Shown: positions 16,849 to 26,023, counted from the stretch's first letter. The stretch is 46,430 nucleotides of DNA from Affinirhizobium straminoryzae (GCF_007004135.1 NZ_VJMG01000019.1:1-46430); one strand, 5' to 3'. Translations and numbers: made by a program. Notes: generated from the letters alone by a model not told the origin.

Positions 16849-17860
16849 TTGGCTGGATCGTTGGGACGAGGGTCGCGCACAGCGCGGCGAAGAGGCCAAG
16901 AAGATCACGGACTTCATTCTGGACGCCGATCGTGCATTTCCCGGCATGGGGGCGGCTGAAACGGTAGAGGAGTTTTGCGTTCTCGCGGAAACGGCCGCCG
17001 CTGAGCCGGACTTTTTTGAGCCGCCTGATGCGAGCGATCATAGCTTCGAGCTGCGGAATGGCTGGCTGACATTCCCTTCGGACGTTTCAACCGATGTTGC
17101 TGAAAACAACATCGTGTGGGCCAGGATCACCGAGAGCGGAAAACGCGATCAGGCAGTCGTGATCTTCCATCACTGGAACGCGACCAGTCGGAACCGGCAG
17201 ATCGCCGGGTTCCTTTCCTGGCAGGGGATCACGGTTATTGAGATCGCCATGCCCTACCACTTGGAACGCAAGCGGCCCGGATCGCTCTATGCCGATTACA
17301 TGCTCAGCGCCAATCTCGGCCGCACGATGCAAGCCGTCAAACAGGCGGTATGGGACGGGCGTAAGCTTATCGGCTGGCTAAAGCGCCAAGGCTATCGGGA
17401 TGTTTCCGTTCTCGGGATGAGCCTTGGATCTTGGGTTGCAGGATTGGTCGCGGCGTATGAACCCGCCGTCTCGCGGGCGTCTATGTTCCTCACGGCAGGG
17501 AGCCTTGCTGAAATGGTATGGACCGGGCGCGCAACCCGCTCGATCCGGACAAGCCTCGAGCCGCATCTTACGCTTGCCCAACTGCAAAGAGCGTGGGCAC
17601 CGCTCAATCTCGAAAACCAGCCAGACAGGCTGGCGCGGCCAGGCCTCGAACTTCTGGTGATTCTGGCGTCGAGGGATTCGGTTGTTCTGCCGGACCTGTC
17701 CGAACGGCTGCTCGGAAGGCTGGAGAACGCCGGAGCCGGAGTGAGCGTGCTGCGGCTGAATTGCGGGCACTACTCTCTTGGGCGGCCACCCTACATCTTG
17801 CGAGCCGGATGGAGCTTGAAGCGGTTTCTGTTACGTAAGCGCGGCGCCACTCAGGCTTAG
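16838..17860 (+). CDS. rcgR: RcgR-family alpha/beta hydrolase, putative quorum lactone hydrolase
   Basis: A 340-residue alpha/beta-hydrolase-fold protein without signal peptide. The nucleophile elbow is LGMSLGSW with Ser195, and a C-terminal LNCGHYSLG provides the likely catalytic His. Asp in LASRDSVV is a candidate acid. A role in degrading acyl-homoserine lactones has been proposed for this family. It overlaps the end of rcgA, so the two are co-translated, and the pair probably tunes conjugation of this plasmid. Whether it truly cleaves lactones is not shown by the sequence. Confidence 0.75.
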   Translation: MFHNWLDRWDEGRAQRGEEAKKITDFILDADRAFPGMGAAETVEEFCVLAETAAAEPDFFEPPDASDHSFELRNGWLTFPSDVSTDVAENNIVWARITESGKRDQAVVIFHHWNATSRNRQIAGFLSWQGITVIEIAMPYHLERKRPGSLYADYMLSANLGRTMQAVKQAVWDGRKLIGWLKRQGYRDVSVLGMSLGSWVAGLVAAYEPAVSRASMFLTAGSLAEMVWTGRATRSIRTSLEPHLTLAQLQRAWAPLNLENQPDRLARPGLELLVILASRDSVVLPDLSERLLGRLENAGAGVSVLRLNCGHYSLGRPPYILRAGWSLKRFLLRKRGATQA

Positions 17861-18317
17861 GAGCGATTGAGCGCCGCATCGAGCGGCACCCAACCGCAAT
17901 GAGGGGAGCCCCCTTCGGCCCCTCCCCTCAAACTTCCCTTCCCCCTCACGACGGAAGCGCCCCGCAAGCTGGGCGGCTCCCTGAGACTTGTTGTCGTTTC
18001 CAGCCAGAGCGTCGATGTCAGCTCCCCACCGCTGCAGCATCACGGCGATGGAGATCCGACCTGGCGGCCGGATGGCGATTTGCCGGTTGAAGGCGAAGGC
18101 GACGGCCGGGGCTACGAAGGCCGCGTTTTCAGGCCGCTCCTTAGTGGCCGTACGCAATCTAATCCTGCGCACGATACGGCAGGCCCCGCCTTAGCGTGCA
18201 ACCCTAAAGGGTTCTCCCCTCCGCTTCGCTCTGTTGCGATCGCTACGCGATGCACTCGGCGGTTCCAGCCGTATTCGAGCTTCGCGATTACGCACAACCA
18301 CTAAGGAGGAACCTCTG
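17861..18317. other. Noncoding region and leader of the interrupted small gene
   Basis: No gene is supported on the plus strand. A 113-codon minus-strand frame (17831-18172) partly shadows rcgR and has no ribosome-binding site. The last 120 bp form a leader resembling those of the genes at 28729 and 30736, with a hairpin at 18235-18254 and a perfect AAGGAGG at 18304-18309. Confidence 0.4.
18235..18254 (+). promoter_or_regulatory. Leader hairpin with TAC triloop (copy 1)
   Basis: TGC-(g)-ATCGC pairs with GCGAT-GCA around a TAC loop, ending 63 bases before the start codon at 18318. The same design recurs at 28648-28670 and 30661-30678 with different stem sequences, which suggests a conserved RNA structure. 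Confidence 0.45.
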
Positions 18318-18497
18318 ATGAAAACGCTCGTAACCTTCTGCTAGAAAACCGGCCGTCGCCTTCGCCAGTTTATCAACCGGCAAATCGCGAAGTTGTCCCA
18401 TAAGGGCCAACTTCGGTTCTCCATCGCCGTGATGCTTCCGCTCCTCGCCAAGGTCGAGTTCAACGGCAAGGCCGGAAACGACAACAAGCCTCAGTGA
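18318..18497 (+). pseudogene. Small gene interrupted by an in-frame TAG
   Basis: An ATG seven bases after AAGGAGG opens a frame that meets TAG at codon 9 (18342-18344) and then continues open for 50 more codons to TGA at 18495. The continuation looks like a real peptide: a basic helix (RRLRQFINRQIAKLSHKG), a hydrophobic run (FSIAVMLPLLAKV) and a polar tail. It has a leader, a strong ribosome-binding site and a downstream hairpin, so it was a complete small gene of 59 residues. TAG is used as an ordinary stop elsewhere here, so inactivation is the simplest reading. Confidence 0.55.
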
Positions 18498-18502
18498 GGT
18501 AC

Positions 18503-18531
18503 GGCCGCACCCTGCCCCGCAGGGTACGGCC
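18503..18531 (+). terminator. Hairpin after the interrupted small gene
   Basis: GGCCG and ACCCTG pair with CAGGGT and CGGCC around a CCCCG loop, with a single mismatch in an 11-pair stem. There is no long T-run. It starts six bases after the small gene's stop codon. Confidence 0.5.
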
Positions 18532-18697
18532 TATCATGGAATAGAACGCCCGGCGCAGACGCATGGAAGTGCAGCGCTCAAGCAGGACGAGTGGCAGGAG
18601 TTCCGATATTGCGCTATGAGGCCTTTATGTCCGGTGTCGAGGATCTGCCTCTGGGCAGGCGTAATGGTCCGAAAGCCGGGTCTGCGGTCTGATCCCC

Positions 18698-18817
18698 AAA
18701 AAAGACCCGCCGTAAGTGGCGGGTCAAAAGCCGCTCCTGGGAGTCCCAAGCGGCGGGGGCTGCATCAGTTTCGGTCCAAGCTCGGCTCGCCTCTGCCTCC
18801 CAAAGCTTGGCATGGCC
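18698..18817 (-). ncRNA. Candidate small RNA with three hairpins and terminator (about 120 nt)
   Basis: On the minus strand a -35-like TTGCAT (18846-18851) and -10-like TATGGT (18824-18829) are 16 bp apart, predicting a start near 18817. The predicted RNA then forms three hairpins. CCAAGCT pairs with AGCTTGG near the 5' end. GCCGCT-TGGGA pairs with TCCCA-AGCGGC in the middle. GACCCGCC-ACTTAC-GGCGGGTC, followed by six T, ends it as a perfect terminator at 18698-18725. No protein frame fits it. This is the layout of the rhizobial trans-acting alpha-r families, one of which it may belong to. Confidence 0.6.
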
Positions 18818-18825
18818 AGACACAC

Positions 18826-19030
18826 CATAGCGAGCAGGCTGCTTGATGCAATGCTCAAATACAATGGATCGTCCAAGAGCAAGGTACTGGCAGGGGTGGC
18901 GATATTCCGCAGCAGTTGTTGGATGCTCGCGGCTATTAAGGCTAGTACGCTTGCTGAGGAAGAACCAGATGGCCAGCAAGTCCACTGTTGCCGTGATCCC
19001 GGGGTAAGGCGCTGCGAGCCTTACCTCGTG
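18826..19030. other. Noncoding region with a hairpin
   Basis: This stretch holds the presumed promoter of the small RNA and, at about 19001-19023, a perfect inverted repeat GGTAAGGC/GCCTTACC with a seven-base loop that may terminate the leftward unit ending at 19031. Long plus-strand frames through here show no ribosome-binding site or known domain. Confidence 0.35.
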
Positions 19031-19177
19031 CTAGTTGTGTCCGGCGGTGATGTGAGAGGTGTCCTCGACAATCTTTACGTCTGCATCGGGCTCATCAAAC
19101 ACAACCAAACCGAGTTTGAGCAGCTGAATACAGCAAACTACCGACAATCCCCACAAAAAGACGGTTCGCCACTTCAT
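19031..19177 (-). CDS. Possible small membrane or secreted protein (48 aa)
   Basis: A frame starting MKWRTVFLWGLSVVCCIQLL and continuing KLGLVVFDEPDADVKIVEDT. A charged start followed by a hydrophobic helix and a polar acidic tail suggests a signal anchor. It starts 28 bp after the GGDEF-EAL gene on the same strand and ends near an inverted repeat. The upstream ribosome-binding site is weak (GTGGGG). It is not recognised. Confidence 0.4.
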   Translation of the reverse strand: MKWRTVFLWGLSVVCCIQLLKLGLVVFDEPDADVKIVEDTSHITAGHN

Positions 19178-19205
19178 GCTCAGCCCCACCAGAGATGGAA
19201 TCCCC

Positions 19206-20972
19206 TCAGAAACCGACGGCCGCTACAGGCTCTGTAGGCCTGCTGGCCTCGGCAATTAGGTCAATAAACGGCACTGGGATTCCCAAATAGTATCCCTGCA
19301 ACGTATCGCAGCCGAGCAGCCGCAAGATCTCTAGCTGCGTTGCGGTCTCGACGCCTTCGGCAACAACGGTGTGCCCAAGGCCGTGAGCCATCGAAACTAT
19401 CGCCGACACAATGATCCGGCTATCGTGATTCGTCACAATGTCAGAGATGAGCGAACGATCGATCTTGAGGCTGTCATAGGGGAGCTTGGACAGCTGGGCC
19501 AGGTTGGAAAATCCCATCCCGAAGTCATCGATGGACAGTTTGAAACCGGCGCGTTTCAGAGCGAGCAGATGTTTTCTCGCCTTCTCAACATCTAACATCG
19601 CGACAGCTTCCGTGACCTCCAGCTCGAAATTACTAGGCGCGACACCGAGCGACTTCACATAGTCGGTGAGCCGATCGGCAAACTCATCATCCGCGAATTG
19701 AGTTGGACACACGTTGACTGCAACGCGGCACGAAATTCCCGATGCACGAAGTTTTGGGATATCGGTCGCGACAATCGACATCACCTTGCGTCCAATCCGC
19801 TCCAGCCCATCACCCGTCCCTACGACATCAAGGAAGCTTCCGGGATACAACAGGCCCCGCGTTGGATGCGCCCACCTCACCAGCGCTTCATAACCTTCGA
19901 CACTATTTGAGGCGAGATTGATCTTGGGTTGATAGTGGACAATGATTTCGTCGTTGGCGATCGCATGGAGGAAGTCACGTTCAAGCTCGCAGCGATCAGT
20001 CGCCCTATCTCGCATTTGATCATCAAAAAACGCGTAGGTTCCTCGACCGCGGCTCTTCGCCTCGTACATAGCCATGTCGGCGTACTTGAGGGTGTCAGCA
20101 GCATCAACGGCTTCGTCGCCAAGCACGGCAATACCAACACTCGCGCCAATCTGAACTTGTCGTTCGCCGATCACAAACGGCTCAGCGAGTGATCGAATGA
20201 TCTGCTGAGCTATGTCCGTAACGTCTTTGTCCCCTGCGCTACCTGTCACCAGCACAACGAATTCGTCACCGGCAAATCGAAACAGAAGTCGACATCCGGC
20301 CGATTCCAAATTGACACTCTCTGGAGTGAGACATCGGTTCATCCCATCCAGAGTGATTTCAAGGCCGTCCACCATCATTCTGGTCGCAGCCATCTGAAGC
20401 AAAGTGTCACCGACCTGATGACCATAGAGGTCATTGACTTGTTTGAACCGGTCGAGGTCGATGAACAGCACATGACCCTTGAGATCAGGATTCCGGTCGA
20501 TGATCTCGCTCAGTACTGCGCGGTTGGGAAGACCGGTAACACCGTCTTCATAGGCCAATGTGTTGATCTTGGACACATTATCATTGAGGCGCGCCACCAT
20601 CTTGCGAAAGCTCTCGGCCAAGCCGCCGACTTCACAGTTGCAGTCCACAGTGACAACAGCGCTATAGTCGCCTGAGGCAATAGCCTCCGTACTGGCTTTC
20701 AGGTTCTGAATTGGCCGAGTGAGCCGACCAGTCATATAATATGTAAACCCCGAAGCGGCAGCGATCGAAGCTACCAGCTTAATGTAGCCCAAAGTCGTCA
20801 ACGTGTGGGTGAAATCGCTTCCGGCTTCCAGCAAGTAGAACACGAGTGCTGCAACAATCGAGCAAAAAGTCCCAATCATCAGGGTGAACCGTACGCGTAG
20901 GCTGTTCAAGCCACGACCAAGAATGCGTCCTGTGATCAGCTCGGTATCAACTTCCATGACTGCAACCTTCAT
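19206..20972 (-). CDS. Membrane-bound GGDEF-EAL protein with AGDEF motif
   Basis: A 588-residue cyclic-di-GMP protein. Two membrane helices (about residues 27-75) flank a short periplasmic loop, then HAMP-like residues, a GGDEF domain (about 135-285) and an EAL domain (about 335-580). The GGDEF signature is RFAGDEF, with Ala in the first position; AGDEF variants in other bacteria can still make cyclic-di-GMP. An insertion of about 25 residues precedes it. The EAL domain looks intact (EALVRW, DDFGMGFSNL, KIDRSLI, VAEGVE), so phosphodiesterase activity is likely. It lies 60 bp downstream of a chemoreceptor gene on the same strand. Confidence 0.92.
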   Translation of the reverse strand: MKVAVMEVDTELITGRILGRGLNSLRVRFTLMIGTFCSIVAALVFYLLEAGSDFTHTLTTLGYIKLVASIAAASGFTYYMTGRLTRPIQNLKASTEAIASGDYSAVVTVDCNCEVGGLAESFRKMVARLNDNVSKINTLAYEDGVTGLPNRAVLSEIIDRNPDLKGHVLFIDLDRFKQVNDLYGHQVGDTLLQMAATRMMVDGLEITLDGMNRCLTPESVNLESAGCRLLFRFAGDEFVVLVTGSAGDKDVTDIAQQIIRSLAEPFVIGERQVQIGASVGIAVLGDEAVDAADTLKYADMAMYEAKSRGRGTYAFFDDQMRDRATDRCELERDFLHAIANDEIIVHYQPKINLASNSVEGYEALVRWAHPTRGLLYPGSFLDVVGTGDGLERIGRKVMSIVATDIPKLRASGISCRVAVNVCPTQFADDEFADRLTDYVKSLGVAPSNFELEVTEAVAMLDVEKARKHLLALKRAGFKLSIDDFGMGFSNLAQLSKLPYDSLKIDRSLISDIVTNHDSRIIVSAIVSMAHGLGHTVVAEGVETATQLEILRLLGCDTLQGYYLGIPVPFIDLIAEASRPTEPVAAVGF

Positions 20973-21032
20973 TGCCGGAATGCGGACGCGGACCAGATCG
21001 AGCTGGCCCGCGACTATTATGAACGGAGGACT

Positions 21033-22943
21033 TTAAAAATCCTCCCACGCCTCGGATTTCACTGCAGCATTCCCTCTGACGGCGGTGGCAACACGATTCA
21101 TTAGTCGGCGTGCAGGTGATGTGTTTGCCGGGGGCATCGAGGAACGTTCCGCTGGCATGGACTTGTTTTGCGAGTTTCCGATTTCGAAAAGTCCGATGAG
21201 CTGGAATAAAGCTTCTGCTTCCTTGGCCAACGAATGGCTGGCTGCAGTCGATTCCTCGACCATCGCAGCATTCTGCTGCGTGCCTTGGTCCATTGTATTG
21301 ACGGCTGTATTGATTTCCTTCAGCCCCGTCGCTTGCTCCTTGGCGCCCTCGACGATTGCGGTAACATTGACGCTGACCGCCTGAACCTGAGACACGATAT
21401 GCTCAAGCGCCCTGCCCGTTTCTGTGACGAGATGTACGCCGTTCTCCACCTGCTCGCCAGACTTCGAGATCAAAGTCTTGATTTCTTTCGCCGCGGAGGC
21501 GGATCGCTGAGCAAGTTCTCGCACCTCTTGGGCGACGACAGCAAAGCCCTTGCCAGCCTCACCAGCGCGCGCCGCCTCGACCCCAGCGTTGAGCGCCAGC
21601 AGATTCGTCTGGAAGGCGATCTCGTCGATTACACCGATAATGCTTGAGATTTCGCGCGACGAGGATTCAATCTCCTGCATTGCATGAACAGCACGATTGA
21701 CGATCTCTCCGGAGCGCTCGGCAGACTGCCGTGTTTCTTGGACCTGCTTTCCAGCTTCTTCGGCGCGGCGACTGGAATCGGAGACCGTTGTGGTGATCTG
21801 CTCAAGCGCTGCTGCAGTTTCCTCTACAGATGCCGCTTGCTGTTCCGTTCGCTTTGAAAGGTCGTCGGCCGCCGCGCGGATCTGATTGGAGCCGGCCGCG
21901 ATGGCTTGCGCATTTTGGCCGACCCGGCGCATCGCATCCTCGAGCTTAGCAACGGCTTCGTTGAAGTCTAAGCGAACCTGATCCAGTCGCTCTGAAAAGA
22001 CGGCATCTATCCGGTAATTCAGTTTGCCATTTGAGAGCTCGTTGAGGGCGCGGCCGATGCTCTCAACGGCGAACCGCACTTCTGCGGCTTCGCGAGCCTG
22101 CTGCTGCTCACGCTCGAGACGCTCCTGCTCGCTGAGTGAACGATTTGCCTCAGCTTCCTGTTCAAGGCGCACACGTTCTTGGGCATTGTCTCGGAATATG
22201 GCAACGGTGGAGGCCATCTTGCCGATTTCGTCCCGACGGCCCTGGCCGTAGATTTGGACTTGAAGGTTTCCATTCGCGAGATCGGACATCGCCGCGGTGA
22301 TGGAGTTCACGGGGCGAATTACGCCTCTCAATACGGTCCAAGTGGAGAATGCGGCAACAGCGGCCCCGAAGACCGTGAGTATCGTCATGCCGGCTGTCAA
22401 AAGCGATGCCAGCTCATTGCCTTTAGCGAGGTCCTGCTTTGAGACCTCGATCTGCAGATCGATCAGTTTCGAGATATCGGTGCCGAGGGGATCAATAGTC
22501 GGGTAGAGCCTCTGCTCAACGAATTCTGAGAGCGCAGCACTGTCGCGGGAAACCAGAATCTGTCTCAGCAACTGCACTCCTTCGTTTGCCTCTCCCTTGA
22601 CCTGCACGAAGTGATCGGCAATTTGCTTCTCTTCTGCGGTCAGCACCGTCGATGTGTACTCCTTCCAGTGCGCATCGATGGAGGCCAGCGCCGCGTCTAT
22701 ATTACTCAAGCCATCTTGAGGAGAGAGCGCGCCAGATCTCACCTTGTGAGCGCTATCAACAATATTGACGGCATAGCCATCGCCGATCCGCTTCAGTTGC
22801 TCCATTGGCAACACCCTGTCGGCAACGATCGAGTTGGCGATTTCCGCTTCCTTTTTAAGGGCGTAAAAGCTGAAACCCGTGATGGTTATCAATGCTGCGG
22901 TGAGCAACGAAATGCATGCAAGAAGCTTGACCCTGATGGTCAT
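21033..22943 (-). CDS. Methyl-accepting chemotaxis protein
   Basis: A 636-residue chemoreceptor. It has an N-terminal membrane helix (about 8-30), a four-helix-bundle type periplasmic sensor (about 31-185), a second helix (about 188-212), a HAMP segment and a long coiled coil. The signalling tip is [20 protein letters not shown] followed by [20 protein letters not shown]. The last residues are EAWEDF, resembling the C-terminal WxxF pentapeptide that tethers CheR/CheB in other receptors. The ligand is unknown. It is probably co-transcribed with the downstream GGDEF-EAL gene, linking taxis and second-messenger signalling. Confidence 0.95.
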   Translation of the reverse strand: MTIRVKLLACISLLTAALITITGFSFYALKKEAEIANSIVADRVLPMEQLKRIGDGYAVNIVDSAHKVRSGALSPQDGLSNIDAALASIDAHWKEYTSTVLTAEEKQIADHFVQVKGEANEGVQLLRQILVSRDSAALSEFVEQRLYPTIDPLGTDISKLIDLQIEVSKQDLAKGNELASLLTAGMTILTVFGAAVAAFSTWTVLRGVIRPVNSITAAMSDLANGNLQVQIYGQGRRDEIGKMASTVAIFRDNAQERVRLEQEAEANRSLSEQERLEREQQQAREAAEVRFAVESIGRALNELSNGKLNYRIDAVFSERLDQVRLDFNEAVAKLEDAMRRVGQNAQAIAAGSNQIRAAADDLSKRTEQQAASVEETAAALEQITTTVSDSSRRAEEAGKQVQETRQSAERSGEIVNRAVHAMQEIESSSREISSIIGVIDEIAFQTNLLALNAGVEAARAGEAGKGFAVVAQEVRELAQRSASAAKEIKTLISKSGEQVENGVHLVTETGRALEHIVSQVQAVSVNVTAIVEGAKEQATGLKEINTAVNTMDQGTQQNAAMVEESTAASHSLAKEAEALFQLIGLFEIGNSQNKSMPAERSSMPPANTSPARRLMNRVATAVRGNAAVKSEAWEDF

Positions 22944-23788
22944 AATGATCCCTTCCCAACGAATGTCCCCGTCGACATTTCAAATGCGGCAAGCCGCATT
23001 TGAGGTGAGGCCCATCGAAGAAGCGTTTTTAACGACTTCGGACGGAGCACAGTCACCGAATGCGATATTTAAGGGCCACTTGTTTACGCTTCGCTAATTT
23101 CGTGGTTTCTTTTGCACGAAGCGTGGGCAAACGCCCAAAAAAAAGCCAAGCGCGTCTATGCCGTACACCGTACTGCTGCGTCCGCACTGGGATGCCTTGT
23201 CCAGCCTTCGGAGTTCTAGCGAAACGCCAGCCGGTCAGATATCCCTGCAAAAGCTCGTAGCCAGCATCGCGCCCAAGACTTGCCTGTCGCTCTGTCTCTC
23301 TATCTTCGTCAGGGACTGGGATAGCGACCGCTATCGACATGTTGAATCAAGTTGAAACGGAGAGCTGCTCGAGGAGCGGAGCGCTCATCACTCGGAGCGC
23401 AGCGGGCAGATCCGTCGTGTTATAACCTGTATCAGAAGACGGAGAACCGGCGTCGCCGGTTCGCATCCGAAAGGAGCGGCCAGGGTCGGCCGCCCATCTA
23501 CCCTGCCCTGTACCGCTCTTACGATAGGTCGCCGATCGCGCCAATGGGCAAGCGCGCAAGCGCTGTCGCTCGTCAGGAAAAACGGCTTTCGCCGTCAGGC
23601 CGGCAAACCTTCCGTGTTTCCTTCCTCCCGCCCCATGACCCGATCCGCGTCCTAACGGGAGCGGGCTGAAGCCCTCCCCCTTCGTTCCGCCGGATGTGGG
23701 GGCACATCCTTCGAAAACGAAGGCAGAGGCTTCGCCCACTAGCGGGGCTTGCTCCCAAGGGAAACGGGAAAAACTGGAGCAAGGAACC
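22944..23788. other. Long noncoding region and ParB-like gene leader
   Basis: About 845 bp without a supported gene. On the minus strand around 23210-23290 one frame reads YELLQGYLTGWRF, which resembles the end of an EAL domain and may be a decayed fragment. The last 250 bp before 23789 form a GC-rich leader with several short inverted repeats. Confidence 0.35.
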
Positions 23789-25717
23789 ATGAGCGACATC
23801 ATCGCGGTAGCACTGAACAAGCTGAACGCAGACCCCAAAAACGTCCGCAAGACCTACACCAAGGAGAGCATCGAGAGCCTGTCGGCGTCCATTCTCGCCA
23901 ATGGCATTATTCAAAACCTTGTGGTGCGCAAAGCTCCCAAAGGCCGATACCTCGTGACGGCCGGCGGTCGCCGCCTCGCAGCCCTCAATCTTCTGGCCGA
24001 ACGGGGCGAGATCGGGGCCGACTACGCCGTGAACGTCATTGTCCGGGAGGCGGGTGACGCAACGGAGTTAAGCCTGACCGAGAACGTCATGCGGGAGGCC
24101 ATGCACCCGGCGGACCAGTTCGAGGCATTCAAAGCGTTGTTCGATGAGGGCAAGTCCATCAAGGACATCGCCGCCCGTTTCGGGACAACCGAAATCATCG
24201 TCAACCGCCGTCTTGCGCTGGCGAAGGTTTCCCCTGTCCTGTTCTCGGCGTTCCGCGCCGAGGATATGACCTTTGAGCAGCTTGCCGCCTTCACCATCAC
24301 CGACGATCACGCTCGACAGGAAGAGGTTTGGAATGCCCTCCCCTCATGGGATCGCAGCGCCAACACAATCAAGCGCCGGCTCGCCGTGGATGAAGTCCCC
24401 GCAAGCGACAAGCGGCTCGCGCTGATCGGCGGGTTAGAGGTTTATGAGGCGGCGGGCGGTCCAGTGCGCCGCGACCTGTTTGTCGAGCAGGGAGGAGGCT
24501 TTGCATGCGATAGCGGCTTGCTTGAAAAGCTGGTTGCCGAGAAGTTGGAGATCGAGGCGGAAGCCGTGAAGGCCGAAGGCTGGAAATGGGTCGAGTGGTG
24601 CGCTCAGCAGCCGGATAACATCTATCAGATGGCCCGGGTTTACCCGCAGCGCTTGGACCTAAGCGACGAGGATCAAGCCAAGCTTGACGCACTGACTGAG
24701 CGCTATGACGAACTGGCGGCGCAGATCGATGCGGATCAGGAGGATGAAGGTGCAGAGGCCGCCTTGTCCGCCGTCGAGCAGGAAATTGCCGTCCTGCAGA
24801 AGCGCGAAGAAGCCTGTCGCAGCGAAGACCTCGCAATGGCAGGGGCAATCGTCACAATCGACCATTGGGGCAAGTTGTCGGTGCTGAGAGGCTTTGTCCG
24901 CCACGAGGACAAGAAGAAGGCCGAGGCCACGGAAGGAAAGCAAGGCGGGGCGACCGAGGAGGCTGACGGCGCTTCGAAATCTAAGGGGCTGACCCATTCA
25001 GCCGCATTGATTGAAGACCTGACCGCTCAGAAGACGGCGGCACTTCGTGTCGAGCTGGCGAACAATCCCGACATTGCGCTTGTCGCGGTCGTCCACGCGA
25101 TGTTGCTCAAAGTGCAGTATCGCACGGAATGGGGCATTCCCGGCCACCAGAGCGCGCTTGAAATCTCTGTCACTCATGAAGTGCTGGACGGTTCGATGAA
25201 GCGTCCCGCCGAGAACAAGGCCCTCGAGGCGTGGGGAAGCCTTAAGGAAAACTATGGGCACCGGCTTCCCGGCGATCCTGCTGACCTTTGGGAATGGCTG
25301 ATGGATCAATCGCAAAGCGAATTGTTGCAGCTTCTGGCCTATGCCGCCGCCCATTCCGTCAATGCGGTTGAGAAGAAGTTCAGCAGTCGCAGCCAAGCGC
25401 TGGCACATGCCGACCAGATGGGCTGCGCATTGAATGTGGACATGCGTGACTGGTTTGAAACTACGGCGGAAAGCTATTTCAGCCACGTCAACAGGCCGAC
25501 CATTCAAGCCGTTGTTGCCGAGGTGCGCGGCGAGGATTTCGCCGCCGGTATCGGCAGCATGAAGAAGGGCGAGGCTGCGGAGTATGCCGCCAATTCCATT
25601 AAGGACTGCGGTTGGCTTCCGCCTCACGTTCGGATCGCGTCAGACCCCAACGCAGGGGGTGAGACTGAAACCTCAGAGGAAAAGAGCGAACATTCGTTCC
25701 CGATAGCAGCGGAATAA
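23789..25717 (+). CDS. Large ParB/RepB/Spo0J-family protein
   Basis: The ATG at 23789 follows GAGCAAGGAACC, giving 642 residues. The N-terminal 110 residues are a ParB nuclease-like domain (NVRKTYTKESIESLSASI, VTAGGRRLAAL and SLTENVMREAMHP). A helix-turn-helix (IKDIAARFGTTEIIVNRRL) follows at about residues 130-150. The long C-terminal half has acidic coiled-coil segments and a helical end domain. There is no adjacent parA, and repB serves the replicon, so it is probably not the partition protein. Such large ParB-like proteins are common accessory genes on rhizobial plasmids; their role is unclear. Confidence 0.85.
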   Translation: MSDIIAVALNKLNADPKNVRKTYTKESIESLSASILANGIIQNLVVRKAPKGRYLVTAGGRRLAALNLLAERGEIGADYAVNVIVREAGDATELSLTENVMREAMHPADQFEAFKALFDEGKSIKDIAARFGTTEIIVNRRLALAKVSPVLFSAFRAEDMTFEQLAAFTITDDHARQEEVWNALPSWDRSANTIKRRLAVDEVPASDKRLALIGGLEVYEAAGGPVRRDLFVEQGGGFACDSGLLEKLVAEKLEIEAEAVKAEGWKWVEWCAQQPDNIYQMARVYPQRLDLSDEDQAKLDALTERYDELAAQIDADQEDEGAEAALSAVEQEIAVLQKREEACRSEDLAMAGAIVTIDHWGKLSVLRGFVRHEDKKKAEATEGKQGGATEEADGASKSKGLTHSAALIEDLTAQKTAALRVELANNPDIALVAVVHAMLLKVQYRTEWGIPGHQSALEISVTHEVLDGSMKRPAENKALEAWGSLKENYGHRLPGDPADLWEWLMDQSQSELLQLLAYAAAHSVNAVEKKFSSRSQALAHADQMGCALNVDMRDWFETTAESYFSHVNRPTIQAVVAEVRGEDFAAGIGSMKKGEAAEYAANSIKDCGWLPPHVRIASDPNAGGETETSEEKSEHSFPIAAE

Positions 25718-25785
25718 TCCCGCCGCTGCTTTCCGCCGGTCACGTCTTCCAGCGTGACCGGCTCCCCTATTCCAGAGGATGAGCC

Positions 25786-25965
25786 ATCCTTGATTCCGAA
25801 CCTGATCCGACCCTTGCCGCCCAAAGCTGCTGTCAGCTGATTAACGCCTACCTGAGCGACCCGGAGCATGTTGATTAGGATGATGTGCAGAAAGCACTCG
25901 ATACAGCGCTGAAAGCGTTCGATCTACCGCCGACCTACCTTGAGGATGCTTTTCAGCGCGGCTGA
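25786..25965 (+). pseudogene. Decayed small gene, start codon lost and in-frame TAG
   Basis: A 60-codon frame encodes LDSEPDPTLAAQSCCQLINA, LSDPEHVD, then TAG at 25876-25878, then DDVQKALDTALKAFDLPPTY and an end in LEDAFQRG. The amino-acid pattern on both sides of the stop is protein-like. There is a good GAGGATG purine site, but ATC sits where a start codon would be. TAG is one base from TGG (Trp). Two lesions suggest a pseudogene. It follows the ParB-like gene by 68 bp and probably shared its transcript. Confidence 0.5.
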
Positions 25966-25990
25966 GCTTGCTTCAAGATCGCACCTTAGT

Positions 25991-26023
25991 GCCCGCCTTG
26001 GCATCGAGCCAATGCGGGCGCTT
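25991..26023 (+). terminator. Terminator after the ParB-like unit
   Basis: GCCCGC and TTGGC pair with GCCAA and GCGGGC around ATCGA (11 pairs, one mismatch), followed by GCTTT. It is well placed to end the ParB-like transcript. Confidence 0.65.

Noticed and set aside
17831..18172. 113-codon minus-strand frame after rcgR
   Set aside because: It overlaps the 3' end of rcgR as a shadow, has no ribosome-binding site and no recognised domain; part of it could be a decayed gene, but support is too weak.
18614..19237. Long frames on both strands around the small RNA
   Set aside because: The minus-strand frame is cut by a perfect terminator for that strand, and neither frame has a ribosome-binding site or protein-like composition.
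23053..23340. Minus-strand frame containing an EAL-like end (YELLQGYLTGWRF)
   Set aside because: Only about 20 residues resemble an EAL domain and the rest is unrelated. At most a fragment; mentioned under the noncoding region.
18318..25965. TAG read as an amino acid (recoding)
   Set aside because: TAG ends several clearly normal genes here (IS30 transposase, rcgR, ardC, the genes ending at 13984 and 14231), and no suppressor tRNA or recoding element was seen.
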